This document shows, in pieces, positions 1 to 10,662 of a stretch of 56,268 nucleotides of DNA; positions within the stretch are counted from its first letter, which is position 1, and the number at the start of each line of letters is the position of its first letter. The notes under the pieces were generated by a model. The model was not told the origin of the DNA and ran no database searches. It saw only the letters and a program-made list of their open reading frames with translations. The stretch lies in the NCBI GenBank assembly GCA_029564595.1, contig JAKQPS010000076.1:1-56268 (forward strand). The letters are read 5' to 3'. The position numbers and the translations under genes are program-made. The stretch is from a bacterium (lineage in GTDB: Bacteria > UBP15 > UBA6099).

Positions 1-1
1 C

Positions 2-3000
2 ACGGCGACGGGAACAGTGAGCGCGGTTGACGTTATTGCGTCCGGTGCGATCACGGCAGACACAGTTGGAGCAAACGGAATAGATATAACTGGAACGGCG
101 ACAGCGACGTTCTTTGTGGGTGACGGGTCACAACTGACGAACGTGCCGCTTAGCGCGCATAACCATGATGCGGATTACGTGAATCTTACCGGCGATACGA
201 TGACGGGCGCTCTCACCGTCAACAATGACATATTCGCTACCGGAACAGTAATGGCGGCAACGCTGCAATCGGGCGACACAATCACCGGAGGAAGCATAGA
301 AGTAACTGGAACAGCGACCGCCGCGCAATTCTTCACATCCGGGGCGCTGACGGCGGACACCATACTTGCCACAAGCGGACTTGAAGTGACAGGCAACGCG
401 ACCGCCGGGTTCTTCATCGGGGACGGCTCGCAACTGACGAACGTGCCGCTTAGCGCGCACAACCATGACACAGATTACGTGAACCTGACCGGGGACACGA
501 TGACAGGCGCGCTGAGCGTGACGCAAAGTGGGGCGACGGCGTCGATATCTGTGACGCAGACGGGGGCGGCGGACCCGGCGGCGGTATTCTATGTGACTGA
601 TCCGGCGAACCCGTCGGCGGCGATGGTTGTGGACAGCATGGGAGCTGGGAATCTGACCGAGTTACATTACAACGGATCGCCGATGTTCGCGGTAGACATT
701 TACGGGAACGTGTTTGCAAGCGGGGCGGTGTACATGTCGGACAGCAATCTGGTGTCGAGATACGGCGACACGATGACGGGCGCGTTGAGCGTGGCGCAGG
801 GAGGAGCGACGGCGTCGATATCGGTGGAGCAGGCGGGGCCGTCGGACAGCGCGGCGGTTTTCTATACGACAGAGGCCGCAAACACGATGCCGGTGGTGTC
901 GATATGGAATGAAGGAACTAACGGAGCTTTGGATATTCAAATAATAAACGCCGGCGCGGATGGAAACGTGATAAACGTTTCAAACAGCGGTTCAGGCGCG
1001 ATATTGTCAGGCAACGCGGCAGGCGGCGGAAGGCTTCTTGAACTTGGGGCTGTGGGAGTGAACAAGCTTTTAGTGGACAACGCCGGAACAACATGGGCCA
1101 GCGGGACAGTGGTCTTTTCGAACGGCTACATGAATTTCGGATCGGCCTATGGTTTCACCGGCTACGGATTCCGAGACAACGCGGGGATTCTTGAATACAA
1201 GAACGACCTCGGCGCGTGGGCTCCGGTGGGCGGCGGCGGAAGCTATGTGCCGCTTGCCGGAGGGGCGATGACAGGCGGGCTGACGATATCAAGCGCAAGC
1301 GCCACCGGGTCGCTATATGTTGACAATACAAACAACGCCAGTTCCGCGCGATTCATGAACGCTTTCGCGACAGCTACGGTGTATGCTGAGAATTCAAACG
1401 CAGGCCCGGCCGTATATGGACGAAACACAGGAGCAGGCGTCGGCGGATATTTCGACACGAACGGGTCTAACTTCGCTGTTTACGGTCTGAACACGGGAAC
1501 CGGAACCGCCGGATATTTTGAGATATTCAACGGAGCGAACGCGGCCCCGGTTTTGAAGGCGGAGACGGACGGAGTGGGCAGCCTGCTTGAGTTGCATAAT
1601 TCCGGCTCTCCAGTCTATACAGTTGGCGCCAGCGGAAACATAGCGGCAAGCGGCACGGTAAAAGTAGGCAATGACACGGGAATAGACGGCTATGACATTA
1701 ATTTCTACGGCGCAATGGGCGGCGGCAACACGGGCGCGCGGATGTACTGGGATGCCGACAAGAGCGCCTTGCGCGCGGGCCGCGCGGACGCCGCGCAATG
1801 GGACGACCCGACTGTCGGCGAGTATTCTTTTGCGGCAGGCTTCAACGCTATAGCAAGCAACAACAGCTCCGCCGCGCTGGGAGCCAACACGGTCTCCACC
1901 GGAATCACATCGACGGCGATGGGAAACAACACAGTGGCAAGCGGCATGGCCGCCACCTCTATGGGAGCCGAGACTGTGTCGAGCGGCGTCGCCGCAACAG
2001 CTCTGGGCTACAGCTCGACAGCCGGCGGATACGCTTCACTGGCAGCAGGAGAATGGGTGACTGCAGGACCGAACGCGAACACGTTCGCCATAGGCAAAGG
2101 CGTGGACAACGTCAACCGCCTTGTGAACAACACCACCAACTCTCTCGGCGTCGGTTTCAACAGCGACGTTCCCACATTCTTCGTCGGCCCGGCGAGCGGA
2201 ATCGGCACATACGGCAAAGTGGGTGTCGGGACAACCGCACCAGCATATGCTTTGGATGTAAATGGAACAGTAGCCGCCACAAGCGCCATCTTCGTTGCGA
2301 ACGGGCACATCAACTTCGGCGCGACCCTCGGAGACGGCGGCTACGGGTTCCGGGACAACGCGGGAACGATTGAATACAAGAACGATCTCGGCGTATGGGC
2401 TTCGTTTGCTCCGGGCGGCGGAGACTACGTTTCAACGTCAGGCGACACGATAAGCGGCGGCCTTGTGCTGGACTTTGACCCCGCGACAACAACTCTCCAT
2501 GTGAAGGCCGGAAGCGTAGGCGGCGGCAGCGCGGCTTACTTCGAACATCTCGGAGTTCCGGATTCGGCCACCGCCACCGTTTACATTAAAACAGACAATA
2601 TCAATGTCGGCAGCAACGCGCTCCGCGTAGAAAACGCCGTAGGCGACACCATCCACGCCGAGACCTCAGGAAACGGGAGCGTAGGATATTTCAAGACGCT
2701 AAACGGGGCGAATATTAATGCCACCGTGTTCGCTCAGACTAACGGGCAGGGGCAAGGCTTCTACGCAAACCACTCTGGAAGCGGGCTTCTTTACGGCGGC
2801 AACCAGACAGGCACGGGCGACCTGATGGAACTTAAGGCCAGCAACGCCACAAAGTTCACCGTTGACAGAGACGGCGTGGCATACGCTGCGGCAACTATAG
2901 CATCGGGCGCGAACGCGCCGGGACAATACGCTTTTCACTCTGCCGGGAACAATGTTATAGGTTTCAAATACGAAAATTTCGGACTTGACGGGCAAGGCGC

Positions 3001-6000
3001 TTCTTTCGTGTCCAGCAGCGGTGGGAACAACTTCCCGGTGGTTGAGATATCTAATCAGGGTTCCGGCAGTTCGTTGCAAGTGACCTCCATCGGCGCAAGC
3101 GTCGCAACCTCGGCGGTTTACATATCATCAGACAACACGGACATAATGAGCAACGCGCTGCTCGCCGAGCACAGCGGCTCCGGAACCGCAATCCAAGGCT
3201 ACAACACCGGAACCGGGATTGCCGGGCACTTCAAGATTGACGACAACGCGAATCCGAGTTCCTCGATTCTTGCGGAGACAATCGGCACAGCAGGTCGCGC
3301 GATAACAGGAACTCACACGGGAACATCCGGATACTCCGCGTTTTTCAACATTTCAAACGTCGCGAACACAGGCGACGTCGTTCGGGCTGAGACAAACGGC
3401 ATGGGCGGCCTTTTCACCGGCAACCACACAGGAGCCGCCGGGCATCTGATTAAACTCGACTATGCGGCCTCTCCAATGTTCGTTGTGGACAGGAGCGGAA
3501 ATGTTTACGCGTCGGGCACAGTAAGGTCTGAATCAGCGTCCGCCTTCGCGGCGCCGGTCAACGGCTATTACGGTTTCGGCCCGGTGGTCGGCCCTGCCGG
3601 ATACGGATTTAGAGACAATGCAGGAACTCTCGAATACAAAAACGACCTCGGAGCGTGGACGCCATTCACAGCGGGCGGAAACTATGTGTCCAAATCCGGC
3701 GACACGATAACCGGCGGGCTTGATATCACTTTCAACACCGCGACCGACGCCTTGAAGATAACAAACGGCGACATAGCCGGCTTTGCGCTGAACGCGCAGG
3801 GAGCCGTTAAAGTCGGCGACAACACCGGCTTCGACGGCTACGATGTGAATTTTTACGGAACAGTTGGAGGTTTTACAGGCTCAAGGATTTACTGGGACGC
3901 CTCCAAAGCCGCCTTCCGAACGGGCAGAGACTCTACGGGCGCGTACTGGGATGACGCGAATGTCGGAAACTATTCTTTCTCGGCAGGCTTGGACTCACAA
4001 GCAAGCGGAGCTTCATCGGCAGCCTTGGGACAATATGCAGTGTCAAGCGGCTCTTCTGCCGCTTCAATCGGGTATAACACGGAGGCAAGCGGCGACTATT
4101 CTATCGCATCAGGATTTTTTACCAGCGCAAGTGGGCTTTATTCGACAGCAATGGGAGCTAACACCAGCGCAAGCGGGGACGGGTCTTTTGCAGCCGGGAA
4201 ATGGCTGACAGCGGGACCGAACGCCAATACAATAGCCATCGGCAGCGGCGTCGACGAACCCAACAGAATGACTAACAATGTCGCCAATTCCCTCGGAATC
4301 GGCTTCAACAGCAATATCCCCACGCTGTTCGTCGGCCCCGGCAGCGGCGTCGGCTCTTATGGCAATGTGGGAATCAGGACGACAACGCCCGCAGTTTCCG
4401 CAGCGCTTGAGATCGGGGGAGTGGATGGCGCGCTCCTGCTTCCGCGTTTGGACAATATAGATCAGGGAGGCCTTACGGCCGTTAACGGGATGATGATTTA
4501 CAACTTTACGGATAATAAATTCAGGGGATACCAGAACGGCGCGTGGATTAATTTAGCGGGCGGCGATTTCATGGCGGACGGAAGCGTGCCGATGACCGGC
4601 TCCTTGACGGTCGGATCCGATTCTGGTTTCAACGGTTACGACATAAACTTCTATGGCGCGATGGGAACGGCAGGGTCGCGGATGTTCTGGGACGCGAGCA
4701 AGAGCGCGTTCAGGGCCGGCTACGACTCGATGGGAACCAACTGGATAGACGCCAACATAGGAATCGATTCTTTCGCGTCCGGGTTGAACTCGAAGGCGTC
4801 AGGATTAGCGTCCACCGCGATGGGCGGAGGGACTACCGCCGGAGGGATGTATTCATTCGCCATCGGCGACGGAACCACCGCAGGCGGGGATATGTCTGTG
4901 GCAATGGGCGGATACACCACCGCCTCAGGCACATCGTCGTTCGCCATGGGAGACAGCGCGACGGCGGGAGGAGTCACTTCAGTGGCATTAGGAAGAGAAA
5001 CCACCGCGAGCGGGGATTACTCGATGGCTCTCGGCCAATGGCTGACCGCAGGGCCGGCCGCTAACACGATAACGCTAGGCAAAGGCGTAGGCAACGCGAC
5101 TCGACTTAACAACAACATCGCCGGTTCGATGATGGTCGGATTTGAAAGCGACGTTCCCACTCTGTTCGTCGGCCCGGCGAGCGGAATCGGAACTATTGGA
5201 AATGTGGGCATAGGCACTGCTTTCCCGGCGGTCATGCTCGACGTGCGCGGCGCGTTCAACGTCGGCAGCGATGTCGGCGCGGATGGATACGACGTCAATA
5301 TGCACGGAGATTCAGTTGGATCGAAACTTTTCTGGGACACCTCGAAAATGGCCATCCGCGCAGGCAGAGACGCCGCCGGAACAAACTGGAACGATATAAA
5401 CGTAGGGCAATACTCAGCGGCGTTCGGCTATAACACAATGGCCGCCGGGGCAGGCTCCTTCGTAACAGGCAACCTATCCTCCGCTTCTGACACATATTCA
5501 GTGGCGATGGGAGACACCGCTCAATCGACAGGGATAACTTCCGTGGCCATAGGAAATATCGCATCCGCTGCAAACGATTTCGCGGTCTCAATCGGAGACA
5601 ACACGACGGCAAACGGCATGTCTTCCACGGCTTTGGGTTATTTCACGACGGCAAACGGTTCTTACTCAACATCTATGGGCAAATGGGCGACAGCGCAAGC
5701 GGGCTCTTCCATTGCCATAGGCGCCGGTGTAAATGACTTTAACCGCATGTCGAACAACGTGGCAAACTCTCTCGGCATCGGGTTCAACAGCACTATTCCC
5801 ACGCTCTTCGTCGGTCCCGGCGCAGGCGCGGGCACATACGGCAACGTGGGCATCCGCACGACGACTCCGGAAATGTCCGCCGCGCTTGAAATCGCGGGCA
5901 CGGACGGCGCGCTCCTGCTCCCGCGCTTGACCACCTTCGAGCAGGATGCCCTTACGGGCGTCAACGGCATGTTGATATACAACGCCTCCACGAATAAGTT

Positions 6001-8476
6001 CAGGGGATACAGGAGCGGCGCATGGGCGGATTTCGGTGGCGGCGATTTCATGGCCAACGGCAGCGTGCCGATGACAGGCTCGCTGACAATCGGCGACAAC
6101 ACCGGCTTCGACGGCTACGATGTGAACTTCTACGGCGTTTACAACGGCTTTGCGAACTCCCGAATGTTCTGGGACGCAGACAAGAGCGCCTTCCGCGCAG
6201 GCCGAGACTCAACGGCCGCAAACTGGAACGACGGAAACGTGGGCGCATATTCTTTTGCGGCCAATCTTGACACTAAAGCAAGCGGCATGTATTCCGCGGC
6301 GTTCGGAAACCAGACTGCCGCGACGAACTTGGCGTCGGTGGCTTCAGGCATGTTCACATACGCATACGGCTCGTATGCGAACGCGACAGGCTATAACACC
6401 GAGGCCAGCGGGGACTACTCGTACACCATGGGCAATTCAACTACCGCTAGCGGAGCGTACTCTCTTGCGGCAGGACATTGGGTGACGGCGGGAATAGCAG
6501 ACAACACCGTGGCAATCGGGAAGGGCGTAGACGATGTCAATCGCATGACGAATAACACGGCCAACTCGTTTGCCGTCGGCTTCAACAGCAATATACCCAC
6601 GCTCTTCGTCGGCCCCGCAAGCGGAATCGGAACTTATGGCAAAGTCGGCATAGGCACTGTAACGCCCGCCACGATGCTTGACCTTCGCGGAGAATTCAAC
6701 GTCGGCAGCGACACTGGCGCGGACGGTTATGACGTGAGTTTCTTCGGCACGTACGGAGGCAACACGGGCGTCCGCATGTTCTGGGACGCCTCCAAGGGGG
6801 CTTTCCGCGCGGGTCGCGACTCGGACGGCACTTTCTGGAGCGACGCCAACACTGGCATTCATTCGTTCGCCGCTGGATATAATTCCAAGGCGATAGGCGA
6901 TTATTCGATTGCTATGGGCTATGAGGCGACAGCCACCGGCGCGCGCTCGGTTGCTCTTGGTTGGCAAACATCAGCGGGAACTTACGCGACCGCGCTTGGT
7001 TACAGCACCACCGCCAGCAACACTGCGGCAACAGCGATGGGAAGCACGAATACCGCCAGCGGCATATACTCGACCGCCATGGGCTATGGCACGACGTCGG
7101 ACGGCAACTCTTCAACAGCGATGGGAAGGGAAACGGTCGCATCCAACTCGTACGCCACCTCGTTGGGATACCAGACGACAGCCAGCGGCACAGCCTCTCT
7201 TGCCGCCGGGCAATGGGTGACTGCAGGTCCCGGAGGCAACACAATCGCAATCGGAAAAGGCGTGGACGATCTCAACCGCATGATTGTAAGCGCCGCCAAC
7301 TCATTTGGCGTCGGCATCAACAGCACCGTTCCCACGCTCTTTGTGGGAGCTGCAAGTGGCATCGGCACATACGGCAAGGTGGGCATAGGCACTAGCTCTC
7401 CCGCCACAATGCTTGATTTGCGCGGAACGTTCAACGTCGGCGCGGATACGGGCGCGGACGGCTATGACGTGAACTTCTACGGCTCGAACGGCAATACAGG
7501 GTCCAGAATGTTCTGGGACTCCTCTAAGATGGCCTTCCGCACAGGCCGCGACGACGACGGCGCTCACTGGAACGACGCCAATGTGGGTTTATACTCTTTC
7601 GCGTCAGGGTTCAACACCATAGCAAGCGCCGATTACTCTACGGCTATGGGCATCGGAACGACGGCGAGCGGCATGTATTCAACAGCTCTGGGCGGTAATA
7701 GCACGGCATCCGCAAACTACTCGACAGCGATGGGAATGAACACGCTCGCGAGCGGCGAAGCGTCAATCTCCATCGGCGGCAACACGACAGCGAGCGGCTT
7801 ATACTCTCTCGCCGCCGGGCAATGGGTCACCGCCGGTCCCAACTCCAACACTATCGCTATCGGCAAAGGCGTTAGCGACATCGTCCGTTTGGTAAATAAC
7901 AACGTCAATTCTCTCGTAATGGGATTCAATAGCGATATTCCGACGCTCTCCATCGGCCCCGCCGGCGGTTCCGGCAAGATAGGCCAAGTCGGCGTCGGCA
8001 CGACCGCCCCCGGCGCTTTCCTCGGCGTCGATAATCCTGACGCGACTGACCCCGGAATCGTCATCAGGGGAGACACCGAGGGCGCGGGGCATCTTCTCGT
8101 TCTCCAAAAAGCTGGTGTCGATAAGTTCATCGTCAACAACAACGGCGTGGTCACTTTGAAAGGCTGCCCGGCGGACATGAAGAGCGCGGGCGCTTACTGC
8201 ATCGAGATAGATGAGCGCGCAGGCCAGCCTTACGCTGCAGCCGCAAATGCCTGCCAGAGCGCGGGAAGAATGATGTGCAGGCCTTCCCAGTGGATTGCCG
8301 CCTGCAACAACGTCGCCGGACTTAACACATTGACCGACAACGGCGAATGGGTGGATTCCGTGTTCTATAACAACGGAACCGCGCAGCTTCAGAGCATATT
8401 CGTAGGCAACGCTGGTTGCGGAAACATCGGCAACGACAACTTGGTCAACAACCGCACCTTCAGATGTTGCCTGTGA
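2..8476 (+). CDS. Giant repetitive surface or fibre protein with YadA-like head repeats, 5-prime truncated
   Basis: The reading frame is open at the left edge, so the N-terminus is missing; about 2,824 codons remain. The first ~900 residues mix collar-like units (GDGSQLTNVPLSAHNHD), units of the type GYGFRDNAG...EYKNDLG, and serine/glycine-rich strands. Then comes a ~200-residue module seen seven times: a GYDxNFYG...MFWDxxKxAFRxGRD lead, a run of YadA-head-like heptads (SxAxGxxTxASG), a conserved SLAAGxWVTAGP block and a VPTLFVGPASGIGTYGKVGIGT tail split by variation. Such repeats form left-handed beta-rolls in trimeric adhesins and phage fibres. There is no YadA membrane-anchor domain at the end. 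The last ~110 residues are a Cys-rich globular domain (CPADM, CIEIDE, GEWVD, ending FRCCL) resembling the formylglycine-enzyme/C-type lectin fold. The role in adhesion and the surface location are inferred. Serine codons and GC content match the chromosomal neighbours. Confidence 0.85.
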   Translation, partial: TATGTVSAVDVIASGAITADTVGANGIDITGTATATFFVGDGSQLTNVPLSAHNHDADYVNLTGDTMTGALTVNNDIFATGTVMAATLQSGDTITGGSIEVTGTATAAQFFTSGALTADTILATSGLEVTGNATAGFFIGDGSQLTNVPLSAHNHDTDYVNLTGDTMTGALSVTQSGATASISVTQTGAADPAAVFYVTDPANPSAAMVVDSMGAGNLTELHYNGSPMFAVDIYGNVFASGAVYMSDSNLVSRYGDTMTGALSVAQGGATASISVEQAGPSDSAAVFYTTEAANTMPVVSIWNEGTNGALDIQIINAGADGNVINVSNSGSGAILSGNAAGGGRLLELGAVGVNKLLVDNAGTTWASGTVVFSNGYMNFGSAYGFTGYGFRDNAGILEYKNDLGAWAPVGGGGSYVPLAGGAMTGGLTISSASATGSLYVDNTNNASSARFMNAFATATVYAENSNAGPAVYGRNTGAGVGGYFDTNGSNFAVYGLNTGTGTAGYFEIFNGANAAPVLKAETDGVGSLLELHNSGSPVYTVGASGNIAASGTVKVGNDTGIDGYDINFYGAMGGGNTGARMYWDADKSALRAGRADAAQWDDPTVGEYSFAAGFNAIASNNSSAALGANTVSTGITSTAMGNNTVASGMAATSMGAETVSSGVAATALGYSSTAGGYASLAAGEWVTAGPNANTFAIGKGVDNVNRLVNNTTNSLGVGFNSDVPTFFVGPASGIGTYGKVGVGTTAPAYALDVNGTVAATSAIFVANGHINFGATLGDGGYGFRDNAGTIEYKNDLGVWASFAPGGGDYVSTSGDTISGGLVLDFDPATTTLHVKAGSVGGGSAAYFEHLGVPDSATATVYIKTDNINVGSNALRVENAVGDTIHAETSGNGSVGYFKTLNGANINATVFAQTNGQGQGFYANHSGSGLLYGGNQTGTGDLMELKASNATKFTVDRDGVAYAAATIASGANAPGQYAFHSAGNNVIGFKYENFGLDGQGASFVSSSGGNNFPVVEISNQGSGSSLQVTSIGASVATSAVYISSDNTDIMSNALLAEHSGSGTAIQGYNTGTGIAGHFKIDDNANPSSSILAETIGTAGRAITGTHTGTSGYSAFFNISNVANTGDVVRAETNGMGGLFTGNHTGAAGHLIKLDYAASPMFVVDRSGNVYASGTVRSESASAFAAPVNGYYGFGPVVGPAGYGFRDNAGTLEYKNDLGAWTPFTAGGNYVSKSGDTITGGLDITFNTATDALKITNGDIAGFALNAQGAVKVGDNTGFDGYDVNFYGTVGGFTGSRIYWDASKAAFRTGRDSTGAYWDDANVGNYSFSAGLDSQASGASSAALGQYAVSSGSSAASIGYNTEASGDYSIASGFFTSASGLYSTAMGANTSASGDGSFAAGKWLTAGPNANTIAIGSGVDEPNRMTNNVANSLGIGFNSNIPTLFVGPGSGVGSYGNVGIRTTTPAVSAALEIGGVDGALLLPRLDNIDQGGLTAVNGMMIYNFTDNKFRGYQNGAWINLAGGDFMADGSVPMTGSLTVGSDSGFNGYDINFYGAMGTAGSRMFWDASKSAFRAGYDSMGTNWIDANIGIDSFASGLNSKASGLASTAMGGGTTAGGMYSFAIGDGTTAGGDMSVAMGGYTTASGTSSFAMGDSATAGGVTSVALGRETTASGDYSMALGQWLTAGPAANTITLGKGVGNATRLNNNIAGSMMVGFESDVPTLFVGPASGIGTIGNVGIGTAFPAVMLDVRGAFNVGSDVGADGYDVNMHGDSVGSKLFWDTSKMAIRAGRDAAGTNWNDINVGQYSAAFGYNTMAAGAGSFVTGNLSSASDTYSVAMGDTAQSTGITSVAIGNIASAANDFAVSIGDNTTANGMSSTALGYFTTANGSYSTSMGKWATAQAGSSIAIGAGVNDFNRMSNNVANSLGIGFNSTIPTLFVGPGAGAGTYGNVGIRTTTPEMSAALEIAGTDGALLLPRLTTFEQDALTGVNGMLIYNASTNKFRGYRSGAWADFGGGDFMANGSVPMTGSLTIGDNTGFDGYDVNFYGVYNGFANSRMFWDADKSAFRAGRDSTAANWNDGNVGAYSFAANLDTKASGMYSAAFGNQTAATNLASVASGMFTYAYGSYANATGYNTEASGDYSYTMGNSTTASGAYSLAAGHWVTAGIADNTVAIGKGVDDVNRMTNNTANSFAVGFNSNIPTLFVGPASGIGTYGKVGIGTVTPATMLDLRGEFNVGSDTGADGYDVSFFGTYGGNTGVRMFWDASKGAFRAGRDSDGTFWSDANTGIHSFAAGYNSKAIGDYSIAMGYEATATGARSVALGWQTSAGTYATALGYSTTASNTAATAMGSTNTASGIYSTAMGYGTTSDGNSSTAMGRETVASNSYATSLGYQTTASGTASLAAGQWVTAGPGGNTIAIGKGVDDLNRMIVSAANSFGVGINSTVPTLFVGAASGIGTYGKVGIGTSSPATMLDLRGTFNVGADTGADGYDVNFYGSNGNTGSRMFWDSSKMAFRTGRDDDGAHWNDANVGLYSFASGFNTIASADYSTAMGIGTTASGMYSTALGGNSTASANYSTAMGMNTLASGEASISIGGNTTASGLYSLAAGQWVTAGPNSNTIAIGKGVSDIVRLVNNNVNSLVMGFNSDIPTLSIGPAGGSGKIGQVGVGTTAPGAFLGVDNPDATDPGIVIRGDTEGAGHLLVLQKAGVDKFIVNNNGVVTLKGCPADMKSAGAYCIEIDERAGQPYAAAANACQSAGRMMCRPSQWIAACNNVAGLNTLTDNGEWVDSVFYNNGTAQLQSIFVGNAGCGNIGNDNLVNNRTFRCCL

Positions 8477-8529
8477 CGCGCGAAAAAGACAAATAGCGTC
8501 AACGCAATGTCGCATCTGGCTTGCTGATT

Positions 8530-8566
8530 AACCCGAATCCTAATGATGGATTCGGGTTTATTTGCA
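8530..8566 (+). terminator. Rho-independent terminator of the giant gene
   Basis: An 11-bp perfect stem (AACCCGAATCC / GGATTCGGGTT) with a TAATGAT loop is followed by TTTATTT, 54 bases after the stop codon. A very similar hairpin with the complementary loop recurs near 15,993, so the hairpin may itself be part of the dispersed repeat family. Confidence 0.75.
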
Positions 8567-8881
8567 TTGATCCCCGGTCGCGGGCAGAACCGAATCGGAT
8601 TATCCCGAATATTTCGCGAGAACAAATTAGGAAAATCAAATAAGATGCGATCTACGTCGTTGAACCCGAAAACAATAGGAAAGTCTTTTTCCAATCGCAG
8701 AAGGCGAAAACCTTATAGGTTTTTTCGAGTTCAATGCAACGCCGAATGCGAAAGGACCTTGCTTTTTTCCATCAGTTTTCTTTTCATTTTGCCAGACACT
8801 GTAAAGAAGGAGTTTATTGCCCGCGCGCGGCAATGGGCGTATATTAATAGGGTTTTGATTCAGATGTCGGAGTGAAAACAG
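8567..8881. other. Intergenic stretch upstream of the TRAP permeases
   Basis: No convincing gene. It holds one copy of a dispersed repeat (8,601-8,664, matched at 11,518-11,580) and an AT-rich run near 8,780-8,850 that could contain the dctQM promoter; no clear -35/-10 pair is claimed. Confidence 0.5.
8601..8664 (+). repeat. Dispersed intergenic repeat, module A copy 1
   Basis: Runs from TATCCCGAAT through GCGATCTACGTCGTTGAA and matches 11,518-11,580 with scattered substitutions. It is non-coding in all frames in both places. Confidence 0.7.
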
Positions 8882-9388
8882 ATGCGGAAAGCATGCGGAA
8901 AAATCGACCGGGCGCTGACGGTGTTTGAGACGGCGTTTCTGGCGACCGCATTGTTTGCTATGGCTGGCGTGTTGTTCGCGCAGGTGGCAGGCAGCGCGCT
9001 GGGGCGCTCTCCAGCGTGGGCGGGAGAGTTGGCGATGTATCTGATGACATGGACGATGTGCGTCGGCGCCGGAGCCGCCGCAAGAAGCGGCAGGCACATC
9101 GCGATAACCGTGGTGGCGGACAAGCTGAAGGGCAGGGCGGGCACAGTCGCGGGCGCGGCGGTTAGGCTGTTGTGCGTGGCGTTCTGCGCCGGGCTGTGCG
9201 CGGTCGGCGCCGACTTCGCCATGATGTCTCGCGAACTCGGGCAGAAATCGGTCGCTCTCGGCGCTCCCATGTGGATTGTCTATATGGCTCTGCCGGTGTC
9301 CGCCGCGATGATGGCTTTCAGGTTCGCTATGCCCGCGTCGGCGGTGGGAGCCGCCCCCCTCAAGGGAACTTTGGAGGACGCGTCGTGA
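8882..9388 (+). CDS. dctQ: TRAP transporter small permease, DctQ type
   Basis: A 168-residue inner-membrane protein with four predicted hydrophobic segments and the family pattern around GELAMYLMTWTMCVGAGAAA (residues ~43-62), followed by a basic RSGRHIAI loop typical of DctQ. In tripartite ATP-independent periplasmic transporters it pairs with the large permease to import organic acids or other small anions using an ion gradient. It overlaps the next gene by 4 bases (GTGA), so the two are translationally coupled. No DctP substrate-binding protein gene lies next to it; upstream there is only the giant surface gene, so the binding protein must be elsewhere. The substrate cannot be predicted. 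Confidence 0.88.
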   Translation: MRKACGKIDRALTVFETAFLATALFAMAGVLFAQVAGSALGRSPAWAGELAMYLMTWTMCVGAGAAARSGRHIAITVVADKLKGRAGTVAGAAVRLLCVAFCAGLCAVGADFAMMSRELGQKSVALGAPMWIVYMALPVSAAMMAFRFAMPASAVGAAPLKGTLEDAS

Positions 9389-10662
9389 TTGTGGCCGTCG
9401 CCTCAGTTCTTTTCGTCGTCCTCATTCTGGCGGGCGTTCCTCTGTTCGTCTCCATCGGCTCGGTGACCGCCCTTTGCCTCGTGTTCGGCGATTACGGGCT
9501 TGCGATGGCGGCCCAGCAGATATTCTCGATCTCCGACCGCACCGCCCTGCTGGCTGTCCCTCTTTTCATCCTGACATCCACCATGATGGCGAAAGGAGAG
9601 GGCGCGCGCAGGCTTGTAGATTTCATCCACGCGCTCGTCGGCTGGCTTCCCGGCGGCACGACCCTGACGGCGGTCGCCGCCTGCCTCATCTTCGCCGCCC
9701 TCGCCGGGCTTTCCCCGGCGGCCATCATCGCCGTCGGCTCCATGATGTATCCGGCTCTCGTGACCGCCGGTTACGGCGAGCGCTTCTCTCTCGGCCTTCT
9801 CACCTCGGCAGGCTCTCTCGGCATACTTGTGCCGCCGAGCATCGTCGTGGTTGTGTTCGGCGTCGTCGGCGAGGTCAACATCGAAGCGCTGTTCATCGCC
9901 GGCGCGCTCCCCATCGCCCTCATCGCCTCCCTGTTCATCGCTTACTCTTTCTGGGTCGGCGTCAAGAAAGGCGTCTGGCGCGACAGGTTCGACGCTTCCG
10001 CCATCGTCAAAAAATTCGTCGCCGGCTTCTGGGCCATCATGCTCCCGGTAATCGTCGGCGGCGGGATATACACCGGGCTTGTCACCGTCACGCAGGCCGC
10101 CGCCATCGGCGCAGTCTACGCCTTCGTCATGGAGATTCTCTTCTACAGGTCTCTGAAAATAAAAGACATCCCCGCGCTCTCCCGACAGGCGGGCGTTATG
10201 ATCGGCGCGCTCCTAATCATCATCGCCGTCACCTTCGGGTTCAACTGGATACTCACAGTGGAAGGCGCGCCCGACGCCCTCACCTCTTGGATAGTCGAGA
10301 ACTTCCATTCCCGCGCAGCCTTTTTGCTCGCCGTCAACATCCTCCTCCTGTTCCTCGGCTGCGTCATGGACATACTGTCCGCCGTCTTCATCACCGCCCC
10401 TCTGCTCCTGCCCGCCGCGGTCGCGATGGGCATCGACCCCGTTCACTTCGGCGTTATCTTCATCGTCAATTTCGAGATAGGCTACCTCACCCCCCCGGTG
10501 GGGATTAACCTCTTTACATCCGGCGCAGCGTTCAGGAAACCAGTGTCCGAAGTGGCGCGCGCCTCCTTCCCGTTCCTCGTCATCATGCTGTTCGCTCTGG
10601 CCCTTATAACCTATTGGCCTCCGCTCTCACTTTGGCTCGTCCGCCTCTCCGGCAATATGTGA
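9385..10662 (+). CDS. dctM: TRAP transporter large permease, DctM type
   Basis: 425 residues, the usual DctM length. I chose the GTG at 9,385 because it overlaps the dctQ stop, is preceded by TTGGAGG (9,371-9,377) and gives the family N-terminus (VIVAVASVLFVVLILAGVPLF). The frame stays open upstream, but that part is a shadow of dctQ. The protein is hydrophobic throughout, with about a dozen membrane segments. It carries DctM signatures such as SAGSLGILVPPSI (mid-protein), GCVMDILSAVFITAPLLLP and the C-terminal INFEIGYLTPPVG-like stretch (here VNFEIGYLTPPVGINLF). It forms the transport channel of the TRAP system with DctQ. The gene is followed by ~235 bp without a gene. Confidence 0.92.
   Translation: MIVAVASVLFVVLILAGVPLFVSIGSVTALCLVFGDYGLAMAAQQIFSISDRTALLAVPLFILTSTMMAKGEGARRLVDFIHALVGWLPGGTTLTAVAACLIFAALAGLSPAAIIAVGSMMYPALVTAGYGERFSLGLLTSAGSLGILVPPSIVVVVFGVVGEVNIEALFIAGALPIALIASLFIAYSFWVGVKKGVWRDRFDASAIVKKFVAGFWAIMLPVIVGGGIYTGLVTVTQAAAIGAVYAFVMEILFYRSLKIKDIPALSRQAGVMIGALLIIIAVTFGFNWILTVEGAPDALTSWIVENFHSRAAFLLAVNILLLFLGCVMDILSAVFITAPLLLPAAVAMGIDPVHFGVIFIVNFEIGYLTPPVGINLFTSGAAFRKPVSEVARASFPFLVIMLFALALITYWPPLSLWLVRLSGNM

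Noticed and set aside
1790-8200. CRISPR-like tandem repetition inside the giant gene
   Set aside because: The periodicity is protein-level, the units are long and diverged, and one continuous reading frame covers all of it.
8160-8476. Diversity-generating retroelement target at the lectin-like C-terminus
   Set aside because: No template repeat and no reverse transcriptase are visible downstream; the neighbouring genes are a TRAP transporter.
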